In this document: in pieces, positions 16,796-25,761 of the stretch
Position numbering within the stretch: the first letter of the stretch is position 1
Layout: every line of letters begins with the position of its first letter
Assembly (NCBI RefSeq): GCF_014201675.1
Contig: NZ_JACHEZ010000002.1
Span: 186,001 to 250,000 of the forward strand
Reading direction: 5' to 3'
DNA length: 64,000 bases
DNA from: Oceanithermus desulfurans
GTDB lineage: Bacteria > Deinococcota > Deinococci > Deinococcales > Marinithermaceae
Notes under the pieces: generated by a model
What the model was told of the DNA's origin: nothing
What the model saw: only the letters and a program-made list of their open reading frames with translations
Database searches by the model: none
Translations under genes and position numbers: made by a program

Positions 16796-18113
16796 CCGAA
16801 GGCGAACCGCAAACGCCCGAGGTTGGTCGGCCGCTGCTGCACGGCCAGGTCCTGCGACCGGGGGACGAATGGGAGCCCGCCCGGTCACGACCTGAAGCCC
16901 GCCCCCTGCGAACGCGGGGGTTCGCGCCAAATGCGCATTCGAGGTTGGGCCGTGGCGCGTCAAGCTGACGAAAGCCTCGCCGGCCATCGGGCCGGATCCG
17001 CCAACCCGGCCGTGGGTTCATGGTGCGGCGTGGGCCCCGGCTCGCGCGGGCTTCGCCCGCTTGGCCGGGGATACGATGGTTTTTCTTTTTCCCGACCCAC
17101 CAACGTAGCCCCGGACGATGTGGCCCCGCCGCTGAGATCCGGGGGCCCTGCAGTGGGTAGCACCGAAGGAAGCGCTGCCGTTAAAGGGCTAACTACAGGC
17201 CGCGAGCTACAGGCTACCAGCCGCCGTCCAAACCCCCACCCCGGCCCTCCCCCGAGGGAGGGGGACTTTATCCGATGCGAACCGCATGCCGCGGACGTTG
17301 TGCTGCCCATGAACCACAAGCCACAGCCCATACGCCGCTCGTTCCGACTCCCCGGACGGGGCGGCCCCGCCGCCGAGATCCGGGGTCCATGCCGCGCGAA
17401 CCGCCAAGATGACGTGGCCGCCGCCCCGTGGGGTTCCCGCCTCCCCCTCGGGGGAGGTGGCCGCAGGTCGGAGGGGGTTGTTTGAGGTGCTACACGGTAC
17501 GCCGTGCGCGGTGGGTGGGGCAGAATGTGAACCGGCAGCGGACGAAGCGCTCATGCAACGCCCACAACCCCCTCCCCAACCCTCCCCCAGGGGAGGGGGA
17601 AATGACCGGCTCCAGTCCGCGGGGCACGATCCACGAGCTACAGGCTACGAGCCGCTTACAAAGACCCCCACCCCGGCCCTCCCCGATGGGGAGGGAGCCT
17701 ATCTGCATTTCACAAACCACGAGCCTTGGGCCATCTTGCCGCCACATACCATGTACCCCGCACCACGTACCCACAGGGCGAACCCATGGGTCTGCCCCTA
17801 CTGCGCGACGACGCGCACCACGGGCCACAAGCTACAAGCCGCTTGCCGCCTTTTCGATCCCCCGGACGGGGCGGCCCCGCCGCCGAGATCCGGGGGCCAT
17901 GCCGGAAGGAAAGCCGGGGCTCGGCCGCCGCAGGCGCTGAAACGTAGGGGAGGGTTTCAAACCCTCCCCTACCTGTTCGGCCCTGCACCGAAAGCACGCC
18001 GTGGCGCTCCTATAGGCCGAAGACATTCAAACCCCACCCCGGGGCCGGGGCTGGGTGAGGCCACAGGCCCGTTCGCCCCTTCGCGCGGCTCGGGCGGCCC
18101 CGCGGGCCCGCCC
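16796..18113. repeat. 1.3-kb intergenic mosaic of repeated palindromic elements
   Basis: No gene is supported here; frames on both strands are repeat shadows. Three families recur. (a) A 43-bp unit at 17351-17393 and 17861-17903 differing at one base, with a diverged third copy at 17110-17150; its core is GAGATCCGGGG. (b) CCCTCCCC/GGGGAGGG hairpins at 17245-17262, 17440-17457, 17580-17597 and 17677-17695, three preceded by 'CCCCACCCCGGCCCTCC'-like arms. (c) 'GAGCTACAGGCTAC.AGCCGC' at 17204 and 17634, with a weaker relative at 17829. A perfect 14+14 inverted repeat with a 1-base centre lies at 17944-17972. These look like miniature non-autonomous or REP-type intergenic repeats. Confidence 0.65.
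17944..17972. repeat. Perfect 14-bp inverted repeat (GTAGGGGAGGGTTT arms)
   Basis: Arms 17944-17957 and 17959-17972 are exactly complementary with one base between. Similar GTAGGGG...CCCCTAC palindromes occur widely between genes in several thermophilic and photosynthetic bacteria (general knowledge, not checked). Confidence 0.6.
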
Positions 18114-19529
18114 CTACGCCTCCACCCCGATCTTCTCCGCCAGCAGTTTGCGCACCAGGTCGGGGCGGGCGGTGCCGCGGGTGGCCTTCATCACCTGGCC
18201 CAGAAGGGCGTTGATGGCCTTGGTCTTGCCGGCCCTGATCTGCTCCACCACCGCCGGGTTGGCGGCGATCACCTCGTCCACGATCTGCGCCAGCGCCCCT
18301 TCGTCACTCACCGCCTCGAGCCCCCGCTCCTTCACCAGCACCACCGGGTCGGCCCCCTCCATCACCTCGGGCAGCAGCTCCTTGGCCACCCGGCTGGTGA
18401 TCTTGCCCTCGTCCGCGAGCTTTACCAAAGCTGCCAGGTGCTCGGGGGTGAGGCCGGTCTCGGCCACGGTCTTTTCGCCGGCCGCCAGCCAGCCGCGCAC
18501 GTCGGCGTTGAGCCAGTTGGCCAGCGCCTGCGCCGGGGCCCCGGCCGCGAGCGCGGCGTCGAACAGGCCCGAAAGCTCGCGGTCGTAGGCCAAAATCTCG
18601 GCGTCGTAGGCCTTCACGCCGGCTTCCTGGTAGCGCCGTTTCTTCTCGGCCGGCAGCTCGGGCATGGCCGCCCGCACCCGCGCCTTCCACTCCTTGGTGA
18701 CGTGCAGCATGGGGATGTCGGGCTCGGGCATGTAGCGGTAGTCGGCCTCGCCTTCCTTGGTGCGCATCAGGTAGGTGCGGCCGGCGTTCTCGTCCCAGCC
18801 CAGGGTGGCCTGCTCCACCTTGCCGCCCTTCTTGAGGATCTTGATCTGCCGCTCGATCTCGTACTCCAGCGCTTTCTGCACGCTCCTGAACGAGTTGAGG
18901 TTCTTGATCTCCACCTTGGTGCCCAAGGGCTCGCCGGGCCGGCGCACGCTCACGTTCACGTCGGCGCGCATCTTGCCCTCCTCGGGGTTGGCGTCGGAGA
19001 TGCCCAGGGTCTGGGCGATGGCCCGCAGGTGGTTCAAAAAGAGGCGCGCCTGCTCCGGGCTCTTGATGTCGGGCTCCGTCACCAGCTCGATCAGCGGGCT
19101 GCCGGCGCGGTTGAAGTCGAGCAGGGTGTGGCCCTCGCCGGCCGGGTGCAGGCTCTTGCCGGCGTCTTCTTCCAGGTGGACCCGGGTGATGCCGATGCGC
19201 TCGCCAGCCACCTCGAGGACGCCGCGGGCGCCGATGGGCCGGTCGTACTGGCTGATCTGGTAGTTCTTGGGCATGTCCGGGTAGAAGTAGTGCTTGCGGT
19301 GGAACTGGGTCCACTCGGGCACCTCGCAGCCGAGCGCCAGCGCGAACATGATGCCGTAGTCGATGGCCTGGGCGTTGGGCACCGGCAGCACCCCCGGCAG
19401 CCCCAGGCAGACCGGGCAGACGTGGGTGTTGGGCGCGGCGCCGAAGTAGTCGGCGCTGCACGAGCAGAACATCTTGGTCTTCGTCTTGAGGTGGAGGTGG
19501 ACTTCCAGCCCGATCACCGGCTCGTACAT
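18114..19529 (-). CDS. gatB: Asp-tRNA(Asn)/Glu-tRNA(Gln) amidotransferase subunit B
   Basis: 471 residues, the usual GatB length. With GatA and GatC it converts Glu-tRNA(Gln) or Asp-tRNA(Asn) to the amidated form. The catalytic cradle begins '[21 protein letters not shown]' and has the zinc site C22/C24/C38/C41 ('FCSCSADY...VCPVC'). '[13 protein letters not shown]', '[19 protein letters not shown]' and '[12 protein letters not shown]' are family signatures. The C-terminal tail (from ~330) is the helical YqeY-like tRNA-binding domain. A TATAAT (19537-19542, minus) stands 7 nt before the ATG, so the mRNA is probably leaderless. gatA and gatC are not adjacent. Confidence 0.96.
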   Translation of the reverse strand: MYEPVIGLEVHLHLKTKTKMFCSCSADYFGAAPNTHVCPVCLGLPGVLPVPNAQAIDYGIMFALALGCEVPEWTQFHRKHYFYPDMPKNYQISQYDRPIGARGVLEVAGERIGITRVHLEEDAGKSLHPAGEGHTLLDFNRAGSPLIELVTEPDIKSPEQARLFLNHLRAIAQTLGISDANPEEGKMRADVNVSVRRPGEPLGTKVEIKNLNSFRSVQKALEYEIERQIKILKKGGKVEQATLGWDENAGRTYLMRTKEGEADYRYMPEPDIPMLHVTKEWKARVRAAMPELPAEKKRRYQEAGVKAYDAEILAYDRELSGLFDAALAAGAPAQALANWLNADVRGWLAAGEKTVAETGLTPEHLAALVKLADEGKITSRVAKELLPEVMEGADPVVLVKERGLEAVSDEGALAQIVDEVIAANPAVVEQIRAGKTKAINALLGQVMKATRGTARPDLVRKLLAEKIGVEA

Positions 19530-19536
19530 AGCCCCG

Positions 19537-19542
19537 ATTATA
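19537..19542 (-). promoter_or_regulatory. -10 element of gatB
   Basis: Perfect TATAAT on the minus strand, 7 nt before the gatB ATG; leaderless spacing. No good -35, and the -35 region overlaps the U-tract of the neighbouring hairpin. Confidence 0.6.
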
Positions 19543-19555
19543 CGGCGGGGACCAT

Positions 19556-19578
19556 AAAAAAGAGCCCGTTCCCGGGCT
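19556..19578 (-). terminator. Strong intrinsic terminator upstream of gatB with no gene feeding it
   Basis: Minus strand: AGCCCG, loop GGAA, CGGGCT, then C and six T (arms 19573-19578 and 19563-19568). This is the best intrinsic terminator shape in the window, yet it lies upstream of gatB and downstream of no annotated minus-strand gene. Confidence 0.7.
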
Positions 19579-19708
19579 TCCTAAGTATCAATATACCATG
19601 GTATGCGCTATGCAGCAAGGTTATGCATTTCCACCGTCCTGGACGCGGTTCCTCCGCCCCGAAACCCCGGTCACACTCCCCTAAGACGGGCGGGTTATGG
19701 TGGATTCC

Positions 19709-21505
19709 ATGGACGCCACCCTCACCCCCGAACGCTGGACCCTCGAAGACCTGCTTGGCGGACCGCAGTCGCCCGAGTTCATGCGGGCGCTCGAAGCGCT
19801 CGACGAAAAAGCCGCGGCGCTGCAGGCCGTGCGTGACGAGCTGAAGCCGGGCCTCGCCCCGGAGCGCTTCCTGGAGATCGTGCGCCGGGTCGAGGAACTG
19901 GCCGACCTGATGCACCGCGCCTACGCCGCCGCGGGGCTGTGGTTCTACGAGGACACCCAGAACCCCGAGGCCCAGGCGCTCCTCGCCCGGGTGCGCCAGA
20001 AGTCGGCCGAGGTCGAAAACCAGACGCTCTTCTTCGAGCTGTGGTTCAAGGACCTTCCCGACGCCGAGGCCGACCGCCTCATCGCCGCCGCCGGCGAGCG
20101 CTACCGCTACTGGCTCGAGCAGATGCGCGCCTGGAAGCCCTACACCCTCAGCGAGGGCGAGGAGAAGATCGTCAACCTCAAGAACGCCACCGGCCGCACC
20201 GCCCTCGACACCCTCTACGACACCATCACCAGCCGCTACAAGTTCACGCTCGAGGTGGACGGCGAGCGCCTGACCCTGACCCGCGGCGAACTGATGGTCT
20301 ACGCCCGCGACCCGCGGCCCGAGGTGCGCGCGGCCGCCTACCGCGAGCTCTACCGGGTCTACGCCGAAGACGCGCCGGTGCTGGCGCAGATCTACCAGAA
20401 CATCGTCAGCGACTGGAAGAACGAGTACCTGGAGGTGCGCGGGTTCAAGAGCGCCATCGCGGTGCGCAACAAGATCAACGACCTGCCCGACGCGGTGGTG
20501 GAGACGTTGCTCGAGGTGAGCCGCAAGAACGCCCCCCTCTTCCAGCGCTACTTCCGCCTCAAGGCCCGGGTGCTGGGCATGGAGCGGCTGCGCCGCTACG
20601 ACGTCTACGCCCCGGTCACCGCCGCCGAGAAGCGCTACGGCTACGCCGAGGCGCGCCGGATGGTGGACGAGGCCTTCGCCGCCTTCGACCCCCGCTTCGC
20701 CGAGCTGGCCGCGCGCGTCTTCGAACGCCGCCACGTCGACGCCGAGGTGCGCGAGGGCAAGGCCGGCGGCGCCTTCTGCTGGACGCCCGCACCGGGCACC
20801 GTGCCCTGGGTGCTGCTCAACTACCAGGGCCGTCCCGACGACGTGAGCACGATGGCCCACGAGCTGGGGCACGCCGTGCACGGCATGCTCGCCGGCGCAC
20901 ACCCGGTCTTTACCTTCCACGCCCCCATGCCGCTGGCCGAGACGGCCTCCACCTTCGCCGAGATGCTGCTGGTGGACCACCTGCTGGCCCGCGAGTCCGA
21001 CGCCGAGGTGCGCCGCCAGGTCCTCTTCGACCAGATGGACGGCAACTACGCCACCATCCTGCGCCAGGCCTACTTCGCCCTCTTCGAGATCGAGGCGCAC
21101 CGGCGGATCCCCGAGGGGGCGAGCGCCGACGAGCTGAAGGCCGCCTACCGCCGGAATCTGGAAGACCAGTTCGGCAAGGCGGTGGAGCTGTCGGACGAAT
21201 TCGACTGGGAGTGGATCAGCATCCCCCACATCTACGGCACCCCCTTCTACGTCTACGCCTACGCCTTCGGCCAGCTCTTGGTGCTGGCGCTCTACCGGCG
21301 TTACCGGGAGGAGGGCGAGGCCTTCAAGCCGCGGCTCTTCCGCATCCTCGAGGCCGGCGGCAGCGTCGCCCCCGCCGAGCTGCTGGCGCGCGAGGGGTTC
21401 GACATCACCGACCCCGGCTTCTGGCAGGGCGGCTTCGACGTAATCGCCGAGCTGCTGGCGAAGCTCGAGGCGGAAGCCGGTGCCGCTTCCGCCTCCCAGG
21501 CGTAA
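19709..21505 (+). CDS. M3B-family oligoendopeptidase (PepF-like)
   Basis: 598 residues from the ATG at 19709 (GGTGG 5 nt upstream); an in-frame ATG at 19697 would add four residues. The helical M3 peptidase fold spans the protein. The zinc site HELGH is at 384-388 ('STMAHELGHAVHGML') with the third ligand Glu in 'LAETASTFAEMLL'. Substrate-loop features near the end include 'SIPHIYGTPFYVYAYAFGQLL', the usual His/Tyr-rich segment. It hydrolyses medium-length peptides in the cytoplasm as part of peptide turnover. Two GC hairpins follow the stop. Confidence 0.93.
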   Translation: MDATLTPERWTLEDLLGGPQSPEFMRALEALDEKAAALQAVRDELKPGLAPERFLEIVRRVEELADLMHRAYAAAGLWFYEDTQNPEAQALLARVRQKSAEVENQTLFFELWFKDLPDAEADRLIAAAGERYRYWLEQMRAWKPYTLSEGEEKIVNLKNATGRTALDTLYDTITSRYKFTLEVDGERLTLTRGELMVYARDPRPEVRAAAYRELYRVYAEDAPVLAQIYQNIVSDWKNEYLEVRGFKSAIAVRNKINDLPDAVVETLLEVSRKNAPLFQRYFRLKARVLGMERLRRYDVYAPVTAAEKRYGYAEARRMVDEAFAAFDPRFAELAARVFERRHVDAEVREGKAGGAFCWTPAPGTVPWVLLNYQGRPDDVSTMAHELGHAVHGMLAGAHPVFTFHAPMPLAETASTFAEMLLVDHLLARESDAEVRRQVLFDQMDGNYATILRQAYFALFEIEAHRRIPEGASADELKAAYRRNLEDQFGKAVELSDEFDWEWISIPHIYGTPFYVYAYAFGQLLVLALYRRYREEGEAFKPRLFRILEAGGSVAPAELLAREGFDITDPGFWQGGFDVIAELLAKLEAEAGAASASQA

Positions 21506-21509
21506 GGCC

Positions 21510-21560
21510 GGCCGCTTAGCGGCCAGGGCGCGCACGGGGCGCGGGTCCGCGCGGACCCGC
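21510..21560 (+). terminator. Two hairpins after the oligoendopeptidase
   Basis: A 6-bp stem with TTA loop (21510-21524) and a perfect 20-bp palindrome (21541-21560, half GCGGGTCCGC). No T-tract; likely transcription or RNA-processing boundary. Confidence 0.4.
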
Positions 21561-22170
21561 CTTCGCCGCTGCTGCGGCCCCCTTTCCCTTTCGTCGTCCG
21601 CGCAAGGGGGCGCCGCGAGCGCGCGTCGGGTCGCGTGGCCACCGCCTCCCGCTCCTACCCCTCGCCACCCCGGGTCAGCGGCCGCTGGCCGCGCACGCCG
21701 CGGTCTTGTGGTGGCCGCCCGTCCATCCCCTTTCCGTCATCCCCGACGAGGCGCAGCGCGCCGGGGATCTTATCGTGGCCGCGCTTCAGGCGAAGGCGAG
21801 CCGGCGTACCGCCGTACCCGCTGGCGCTTCCAACCGCCGGGCCCTTGACCTTGCGCATTCCGACTCCGGGCCCGTCACGGACCTGATCCGGGATCTCGGG
21901 GACCACGCGCCCCCCTCGTTTGGGGCGACGGGTGTTCGTGGCGCCCGTGGCACGACTCCGGCCCTGTCTCGGGCTTGGTCCATCTCGCGGTCCGGGCGGC
22001 CCGCTCGTCTGGAATGCTGGGCGGCGGCGGTACCTGGCGCGTGGCGTGTAGCGAAGTCGGTGGTGGATGGGGCTGGCCCCTAAGGCAAGGACGGTGGCGG
22101 TGGAGGCCCGAGTCCCTCGGCGGCTGTGCCCGGGCGCTGGCCGCGGCGCGGCGCGGACCCCCGCTACGCG
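21561..22170. other. ~600-bp non-coding stretch with degenerate hairpins
   Basis: No frame here looks like protein. At 21739-21768 the arms ATCCCCG/CGGGGAT enclose a GC-rich loop, preceded by GTC; this resembles the 'GTCATTCCCG...CGGGAATCC' class of dispersed repeats. A second partly related block lies near 21860-21900 (GATCCGGGATCTCGGGG). I see no RNA gene. It may be an old repeat cluster like the one at 16.8-18.1 kb. Confidence 0.35.
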
Positions 22171-22193
22171 AAGAAGCCGGGCTTGCGCCCGGC
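22171..22193 (-). terminator. Terminator of the cytochrome bc operon
   Basis: Minus strand: GCCGGGC (22187-22193), loop GCAA, GCCCGGC (22176-22182), then TTCTTC; 20-40 bp after the cytochrome b stop. Confidence 0.55.
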
Positions 22194-22214
22194 CCCAGGT
22201 TCACGAAAGGCGGA

Positions 22215-23471
22215 TCAGGCCTCTTCCAGCTCGCCGGCTTCGCCCTTGGGGGCCTTGCCCCAGTAGGAGACGATGATCAGGTAGCTGGTCAGGTAGGTGG
22301 CCAGGGTGCCCACGATGATGATCGTCCAAAGCTGCAGGTTGGAGAAGCCGAACTCCTGCTTCCAGCCCGCCAGCGAGGTGGTGAGCAGGAACGCGATCAG
22401 CGCGAAGGTCACGCTGGTGCGCACCGGGTGGCGGGTGGGCAGCTCCAGGTAGCGCTGCTTGGTCTTGCGGGTGTCGAGGAAGGGCAGCAGCACCGCGGCG
22501 ATGCCCAGCAGGCCGGGCACGAGCACGCCGCCGATGAACTCGGAGTTGATGGCGGCGCCGAAGGGCAGCGGAATCTTGAGGTCGCCCGGGATGATCTGCA
22601 GGATGCCGTAGATCCAAAGGAAGTACCAGTCGGGCTTGACCGCCGGGGTGGAGGCCGTGGGCGGCCCGAAGGCCTCGACCGGGTGGGCGATGTAGCTGCC
22701 GCCGATGAAGAAGACGACGGCCAGGTAGAGCAGGAAGAGGACGCCCATCATGTAGCCCTGCTGGGGCATCATGGGCACGCCCAGGATCTTGCCCGGGGCC
22801 ACCTTCTCGGCGTAGGCCGGCTGGGTGTGCTTCTGCTTGATCATGATCAGCATGTGCGCGCCGATCAGGGCCATGAGCAGCAGCGGGAACCAGAGCACGT
22901 GCAGCGAGTAGACGCGCGGGATCGAGTGCAGCGTCGGGTACTCGCCGCCGAAGATCAGCTGCGAGACCCACTCGCCGATGTAGGGCATCGAGGCGCCGAT
23001 GCCGTAACCGATCTGGGTGGCGGTCACGCTGAAGGCGTCGAAGGGGAGCGAGTAGCCGGTGAAGGCGGTGACGACGCTCAGGCCCAGGAGGGCGAGGCCG
23101 AGCAGCCAGTTGAGCTCGCGCGGCTTCTTGTAGGCCCCCGAGATGAGGATGCGCAGCATGTGCAGGAAGGCCGCCGCGATCATCACGTTCGCCGACCAGT
23201 GGTGCACGCTGCGCAGCACCGCCCCGAAGGGCAACGAGTCGATGTAGAGGATGGAGGCGTAGGCGGCGGGCAGCTCGCGGCCCATGTACTTGATCAGCCG
23301 GCTCGAGGGCTCGTAGTTGAAGGTAAGGAAGATGCCGGTGAGCACCAGGGTGATGAAGGCGAACATGGTGATCTCGCCCAGGAAGAAGGAGTGGTGCACC
23401 GGGAACGCCTTGCGCAGGAACTTCTTGTTGAAGCGGGACAAGCTGAGTCGTTCATCCAACCAACGGTACAT
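22215..23471 (-). CDS. fbcB: Cytochrome b subunit of the menaquinol:cytochrome c oxidoreductase
   Basis: 418 residues with about eight to ten hydrophobic helices. It carries the two b hemes and quinol sites of the bc complex in the inner membrane. Ligand pairs are visible: H90/H104 ('RSVHHWSANVMIAAAFLHML') and H191/H206 ('YSLHVLWFPLLLMALIGAHM'). The second pair is 14 residues apart, as in b6f-type proteins. The Qo motif is PDWY (280-283) instead of PEWY, a variant seen in menaquinol enzymes. It is a full-length fusion of the b6-like and subunit-IV-like halves. Last gene of the fbcC-X-F-B operon, 9 bp after the Rieske gene. Confidence 0.94.
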   Translation of the reverse strand: MYRWLDERLSLSRFNKKFLRKAFPVHHSFFLGEITMFAFITLVLTGIFLTFNYEPSSRLIKYMGRELPAAYASILYIDSLPFGAVLRSVHHWSANVMIAAAFLHMLRILISGAYKKPRELNWLLGLALLGLSVVTAFTGYSLPFDAFSVTATQIGYGIGASMPYIGEWVSQLIFGGEYPTLHSIPRVYSLHVLWFPLLLMALIGAHMLIMIKQKHTQPAYAEKVAPGKILGVPMMPQQGYMMGVLFLLYLAVVFFIGGSYIAHPVEAFGPPTASTPAVKPDWYFLWIYGILQIIPGDLKIPLPFGAAINSEFIGGVLVPGLLGIAAVLLPFLDTRKTKQRYLELPTRHPVRTSVTFALIAFLLTTSLAGWKQEFGFSNLQLWTIIIVGTLATYLTSYLIIVSYWGKAPKGEAGELEEA

Positions 23472-23480
23472 GATCCCCTC

Positions 23481-24107
23481 CTAGACGGCGCAGCTTCCCC
23501 CTTGGGGCTCGAGGCCGGCCACCACGCCGACCGGGCTGGTGAATCCTCCGGCGCAGACGGGCTTGTCGTCCTGCACCTGCAGCGGCAGGGCCGGCAGGGG
23601 ACGCGGCGGCGGACCGCCGACCACCTTGGCCCCCTGGCGCGGGTCGTAGATGCCCTTGTGGCAGGGGCACATCAGGTCCCCTTTGTCGGGCAGCCACTCG
23701 CTCACCGTGCAGCCCAGGTGGGTGCAGATGGCCGAGTAGGCCACGGTGCCGTCGGCGGCGTATTCGGCCGTCTCGGGGCTGAGCTCGCCCGGATCGAGGC
23801 GGATGAGCAGCACCATGTTGTTGCGCTCGCCGTTCTTGATCACGCCGGTCTTGGGGTCTTTGGGGAAGGCCAGCACCGCCGGCCCCTCCTTGGGCAGGTC
23901 GGCGAAGGAGATCTCGTCGCCCTTCTTGTCCCCTTCGGCGAAGACGAAGACGTCGCCCTTCTTGGGGGGCTCGGTCTCGGGCGTCACTTCCTTCTTGGGC
24001 TTGAGCGCCCCGATGGGCACCAGCATGGAGATGGCCCCCAGACCCAGGCCCACCCCGACGGTGGCGCCCACGATGGCACGACGGGTGGTGTCGGTTTTCT
24101 TGCTCAT
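23481..24107 (-). CDS. fbcF: Rieske iron-sulfur protein
   Basis: 208 residues. The N-terminus 'TTRRAIVGATVGVGLGLGA' is a twin-arginine signal-anchor. The 2Fe-2S cluster ligands are C128/H130 ('CTHLGC') and C147/H150 ('CPCHKG'), with C133 and C149 able to form the usual disulfide. It transfers electrons from quinol bound to cytochrome b to the cytochrome c subunit. Its ATG overlaps the stop of the preceding gene by one base (TAATG). The last residues, '...EPQGGSCAV', carry an extra cysteine of unknown role. Confidence 0.95.
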   Translation of the reverse strand: MSKKTDTTRRAIVGATVGVGLGLGAISMLVPIGALKPKKEVTPETEPPKKGDVFVFAEGDKKGDEISFADLPKEGPAVLAFPKDPKTGVIKNGERNNMVLLIRLDPGELSPETAEYAADGTVAYSAICTHLGCTVSEWLPDKGDLMCPCHKGIYDPRQGAKVVGGPPPRPLPALPLQVQDDKPVCAGGFTSPVGVVAGLEPQGGSCAV

Positions 24108-24589
24108 TACCAGGGCACCTCCGAGTGTTCGTCTTCGACCAGCACCTCGTCGTCGACGAAGAACTTTTTGTAGACCACCAGCAGCAGCGTCATCACCAGC
24201 AGGATCGCCGCGGACAGCTGACCCAGGAACGACGACTTGACCGGGCCCTCGGTCAACCCGTAGAGGATGGCGCTCACGAAGAGGCCCGAAAGCCCCACGA
24301 GCAGGAGCGCAAGCACGAAGACGACGACCATCGGGGCCGCGCCTCCTTCCGCTGCCTCGCGCCCGGGGCGCAGCTCGCCGCCTTCGAGCCAGGCGGAGAT
24401 GTACCCGATCGCCCCCCAGAGGAAGAAGACGATACCGAAGGTGATCAGGCCCAGCTGACCGACCGAGAGCTCTTCGGGCTGGTGGCCGGCCAAGCGGGCG
24501 ATGTGCAACCCGTCCAGGTAGGCCATGTACCACAAGGCCACCCCGAACAGGATGCCAAAGAACGGTAGAACCGTGTCGTTGCGGTACAT
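24107..24589 (-). CDS. fbcX: Small membrane subunit of the bc operon (FbcX-type)
   Basis: 160 residues with four hydrophobic segments (~6-25, 45-68, 86-112, 122-142) and acidic loops and tail ('FFVDDEVLVEDEHSEVPW'). No cofactor motif. The position between the cytochrome c and Rieske genes matches the unassigned 'X' gene of the Thermus fbcCXFB operon, so the symbol rests on context and size. It is probably a structural or assembly subunit of the complex. Nine bp separate it from the cytochrome c gene stop. Confidence 0.75.
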   Translation of the reverse strand: MYRNDTVLPFFGILFGVALWYMAYLDGLHIARLAGHQPEELSVGQLGLITFGIVFFLWGAIGYISAWLEGGELRPGREAAEGGAAPMVVVFVLALLLVGLSGLFVSAILYGLTEGPVKSSFLGQLSAAILLVMTLLLVVYKKFFVDDEVLVEDEHSEVPW

Positions 24590-24598
24590 TTCCCCTCC

Positions 24599-25627
24599 CT
24601 ATCGCTTGGCGGCGACCTCGTCCGGCGAGACCGGGCCGAAGTCGTTGCCCCAGCTGTTACGGATGTAGGTCGCGATCGCCGCGATCTGCTGGTCGTCGTA
24701 CTGTCCGGCGAAGCCCGGCATGGGCACCTTGCCGTTGAGGATACGGTCGATGACCAGGTCCTTGTCGGCCAGGTTCTTGTTGCCGGCGAGGGCCGGGAAG
24801 GTGGCGACGCCCGCGCCGTTCGGCTGGTGGCAGCCGGCGCAGCTGGCCAGGTAGAGGTTCTCACCCTCGCTCATCACCGCCGGGTCCACCGCGGCCGCTG
24901 CGGCCGGTGCGGGGGCGGCCTCCTCCTCAGGCGCCGCAGCCGCGCCGCCGCCCAGCGAGCTCAGGTAGGCGCGCAGGTCGGCCAGCTCCTTGTCGGAAAG
25001 CTGGGCGAAGGGGGGCATGCCGCCGCTGGTGCCGTTCTTGACGATGCTGTCGAACTGGTCGGCGTTCTGCACGATGGGCGCGCCCGCCAGCGCCGGCCCG
25101 AAGGCCCCCTCGGCGTTGGCGCCGTGGCAGCTCGCGCACTGGGCGGCGAAGACCTCCTTGCCCGCGGCGGCGTCGCCCGCGCCCGGAGCGGCGGCCGCGG
25201 CCTCCTCCACCGGGGCGGCCCCGGTCTCCTTAACGATCTCCTTGGCGCTGGGCGCGAAGGCAAAGTAGAACCAGACGAGCCCCAGCACCAGCACCGCGCT
25301 CAGCACCGCGCCGACGATCGAGAGCCCGCCGCCGGTCTTCGGCGCCGCGTAGTCGCCGGTGACGACCTCGAACTCGACGGGTCCGCGCACCTGCTGGCCG
25401 TCGTCGAGGCCGTCGATGAAGGGGCTGGGCAGGTTGTCGACCTCGAAGTCGATGATTTCTTCCTCGACCTGACCGCCCTTGAAGGTGGTCACGACCCTGA
25501 GGGTATGAGGTCCGTCGGGGATCTGGCGGGTGTCCAGGGTGACCTTGAACGGAGGGCTGGTGAGCACCTGTAGGGGCTCTTTGGACTCGTCCAGGAAGAC
25601 CTCGATCCGCTCGATGTTCTGATTCAT
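24599..25627 (-). CDS. fbcC: Membrane-anchored diheme cytochrome c of the bc complex
   Basis: 342 residues. The N-terminal ~98 residues form a beta-rich domain ('VEVFLDESKEPLQVLTSPPFKVTLD') with no signal peptide, so it is probably cytoplasmic. One TM helix (~102-124) follows, then an Ala/Glu linker and two class I cytochrome c domains. Heme motifs are C164-A-S-C-H168 and C263-A-G-C-H267, with later Met ligands plausible in 'SGGMPPFAQL' and 'GKVPMPGFAG'. It accepts electrons from the Rieske protein. First gene of fbcCXFB; AGGAGG precedes the ATG. The soluble domain before the anchor is unusual for a bc-complex cytochrome. Confidence 0.9.
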   Translation of the reverse strand: MNQNIERIEVFLDESKEPLQVLTSPPFKVTLDTRQIPDGPHTLRVVTTFKGGQVEEEIIDFEVDNLPSPFIDGLDDGQQVRGPVEFEVVTGDYAAPKTGGGLSIVGAVLSAVLVLGLVWFYFAFAPSAKEIVKETGAAPVEEAAAAAPGAGDAAAGKEVFAAQCASCHGANAEGAFGPALAGAPIVQNADQFDSIVKNGTSGGMPPFAQLSDKELADLRAYLSSLGGGAAAAPEEEAAPAPAAAAAVDPAVMSEGENLYLASCAGCHQPNGAGVATFPALAGNKNLADKDLVIDRILNGKVPMPGFAGQYDDQQIAAIATYIRNSWGNDFGPVSPDEVAAKR

Positions 25628-25695
25628 ACGTCTCCTCGCCTCCTCGTGAACCGTGGTTTTTTCGCCGCCTACAACGCGGCAACCGCGTCCTTGCT

Positions 25696-25701
25696 ATTGT
25701 A
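25696..25701 (-). promoter_or_regulatory. Likely -10 element of the fbc operon
   Basis: TACAAT on the minus strand about 70 nt before the fbcC ATG, the only good -10 in the gap; the -35 region is weak. Confidence 0.4.
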
Positions 25702-25761
25702 GCCCAGCAAGGCGCGGGAGGGGCCCACGTTCAGGGGCCACCCTATCGGCGCAGGCTTAGG

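Noticed and set aside
16733-17940. Several 100-250-codon frames in the repeat mosaic
   Set aside because: All follow the palindromic repeats on both strands, with no start signals or domains.
17409-19844. Plus-strand frame crossing the repeat region and gatB
   Set aside because: Antisense to gatB and built from repeat sequence; not protein-like.
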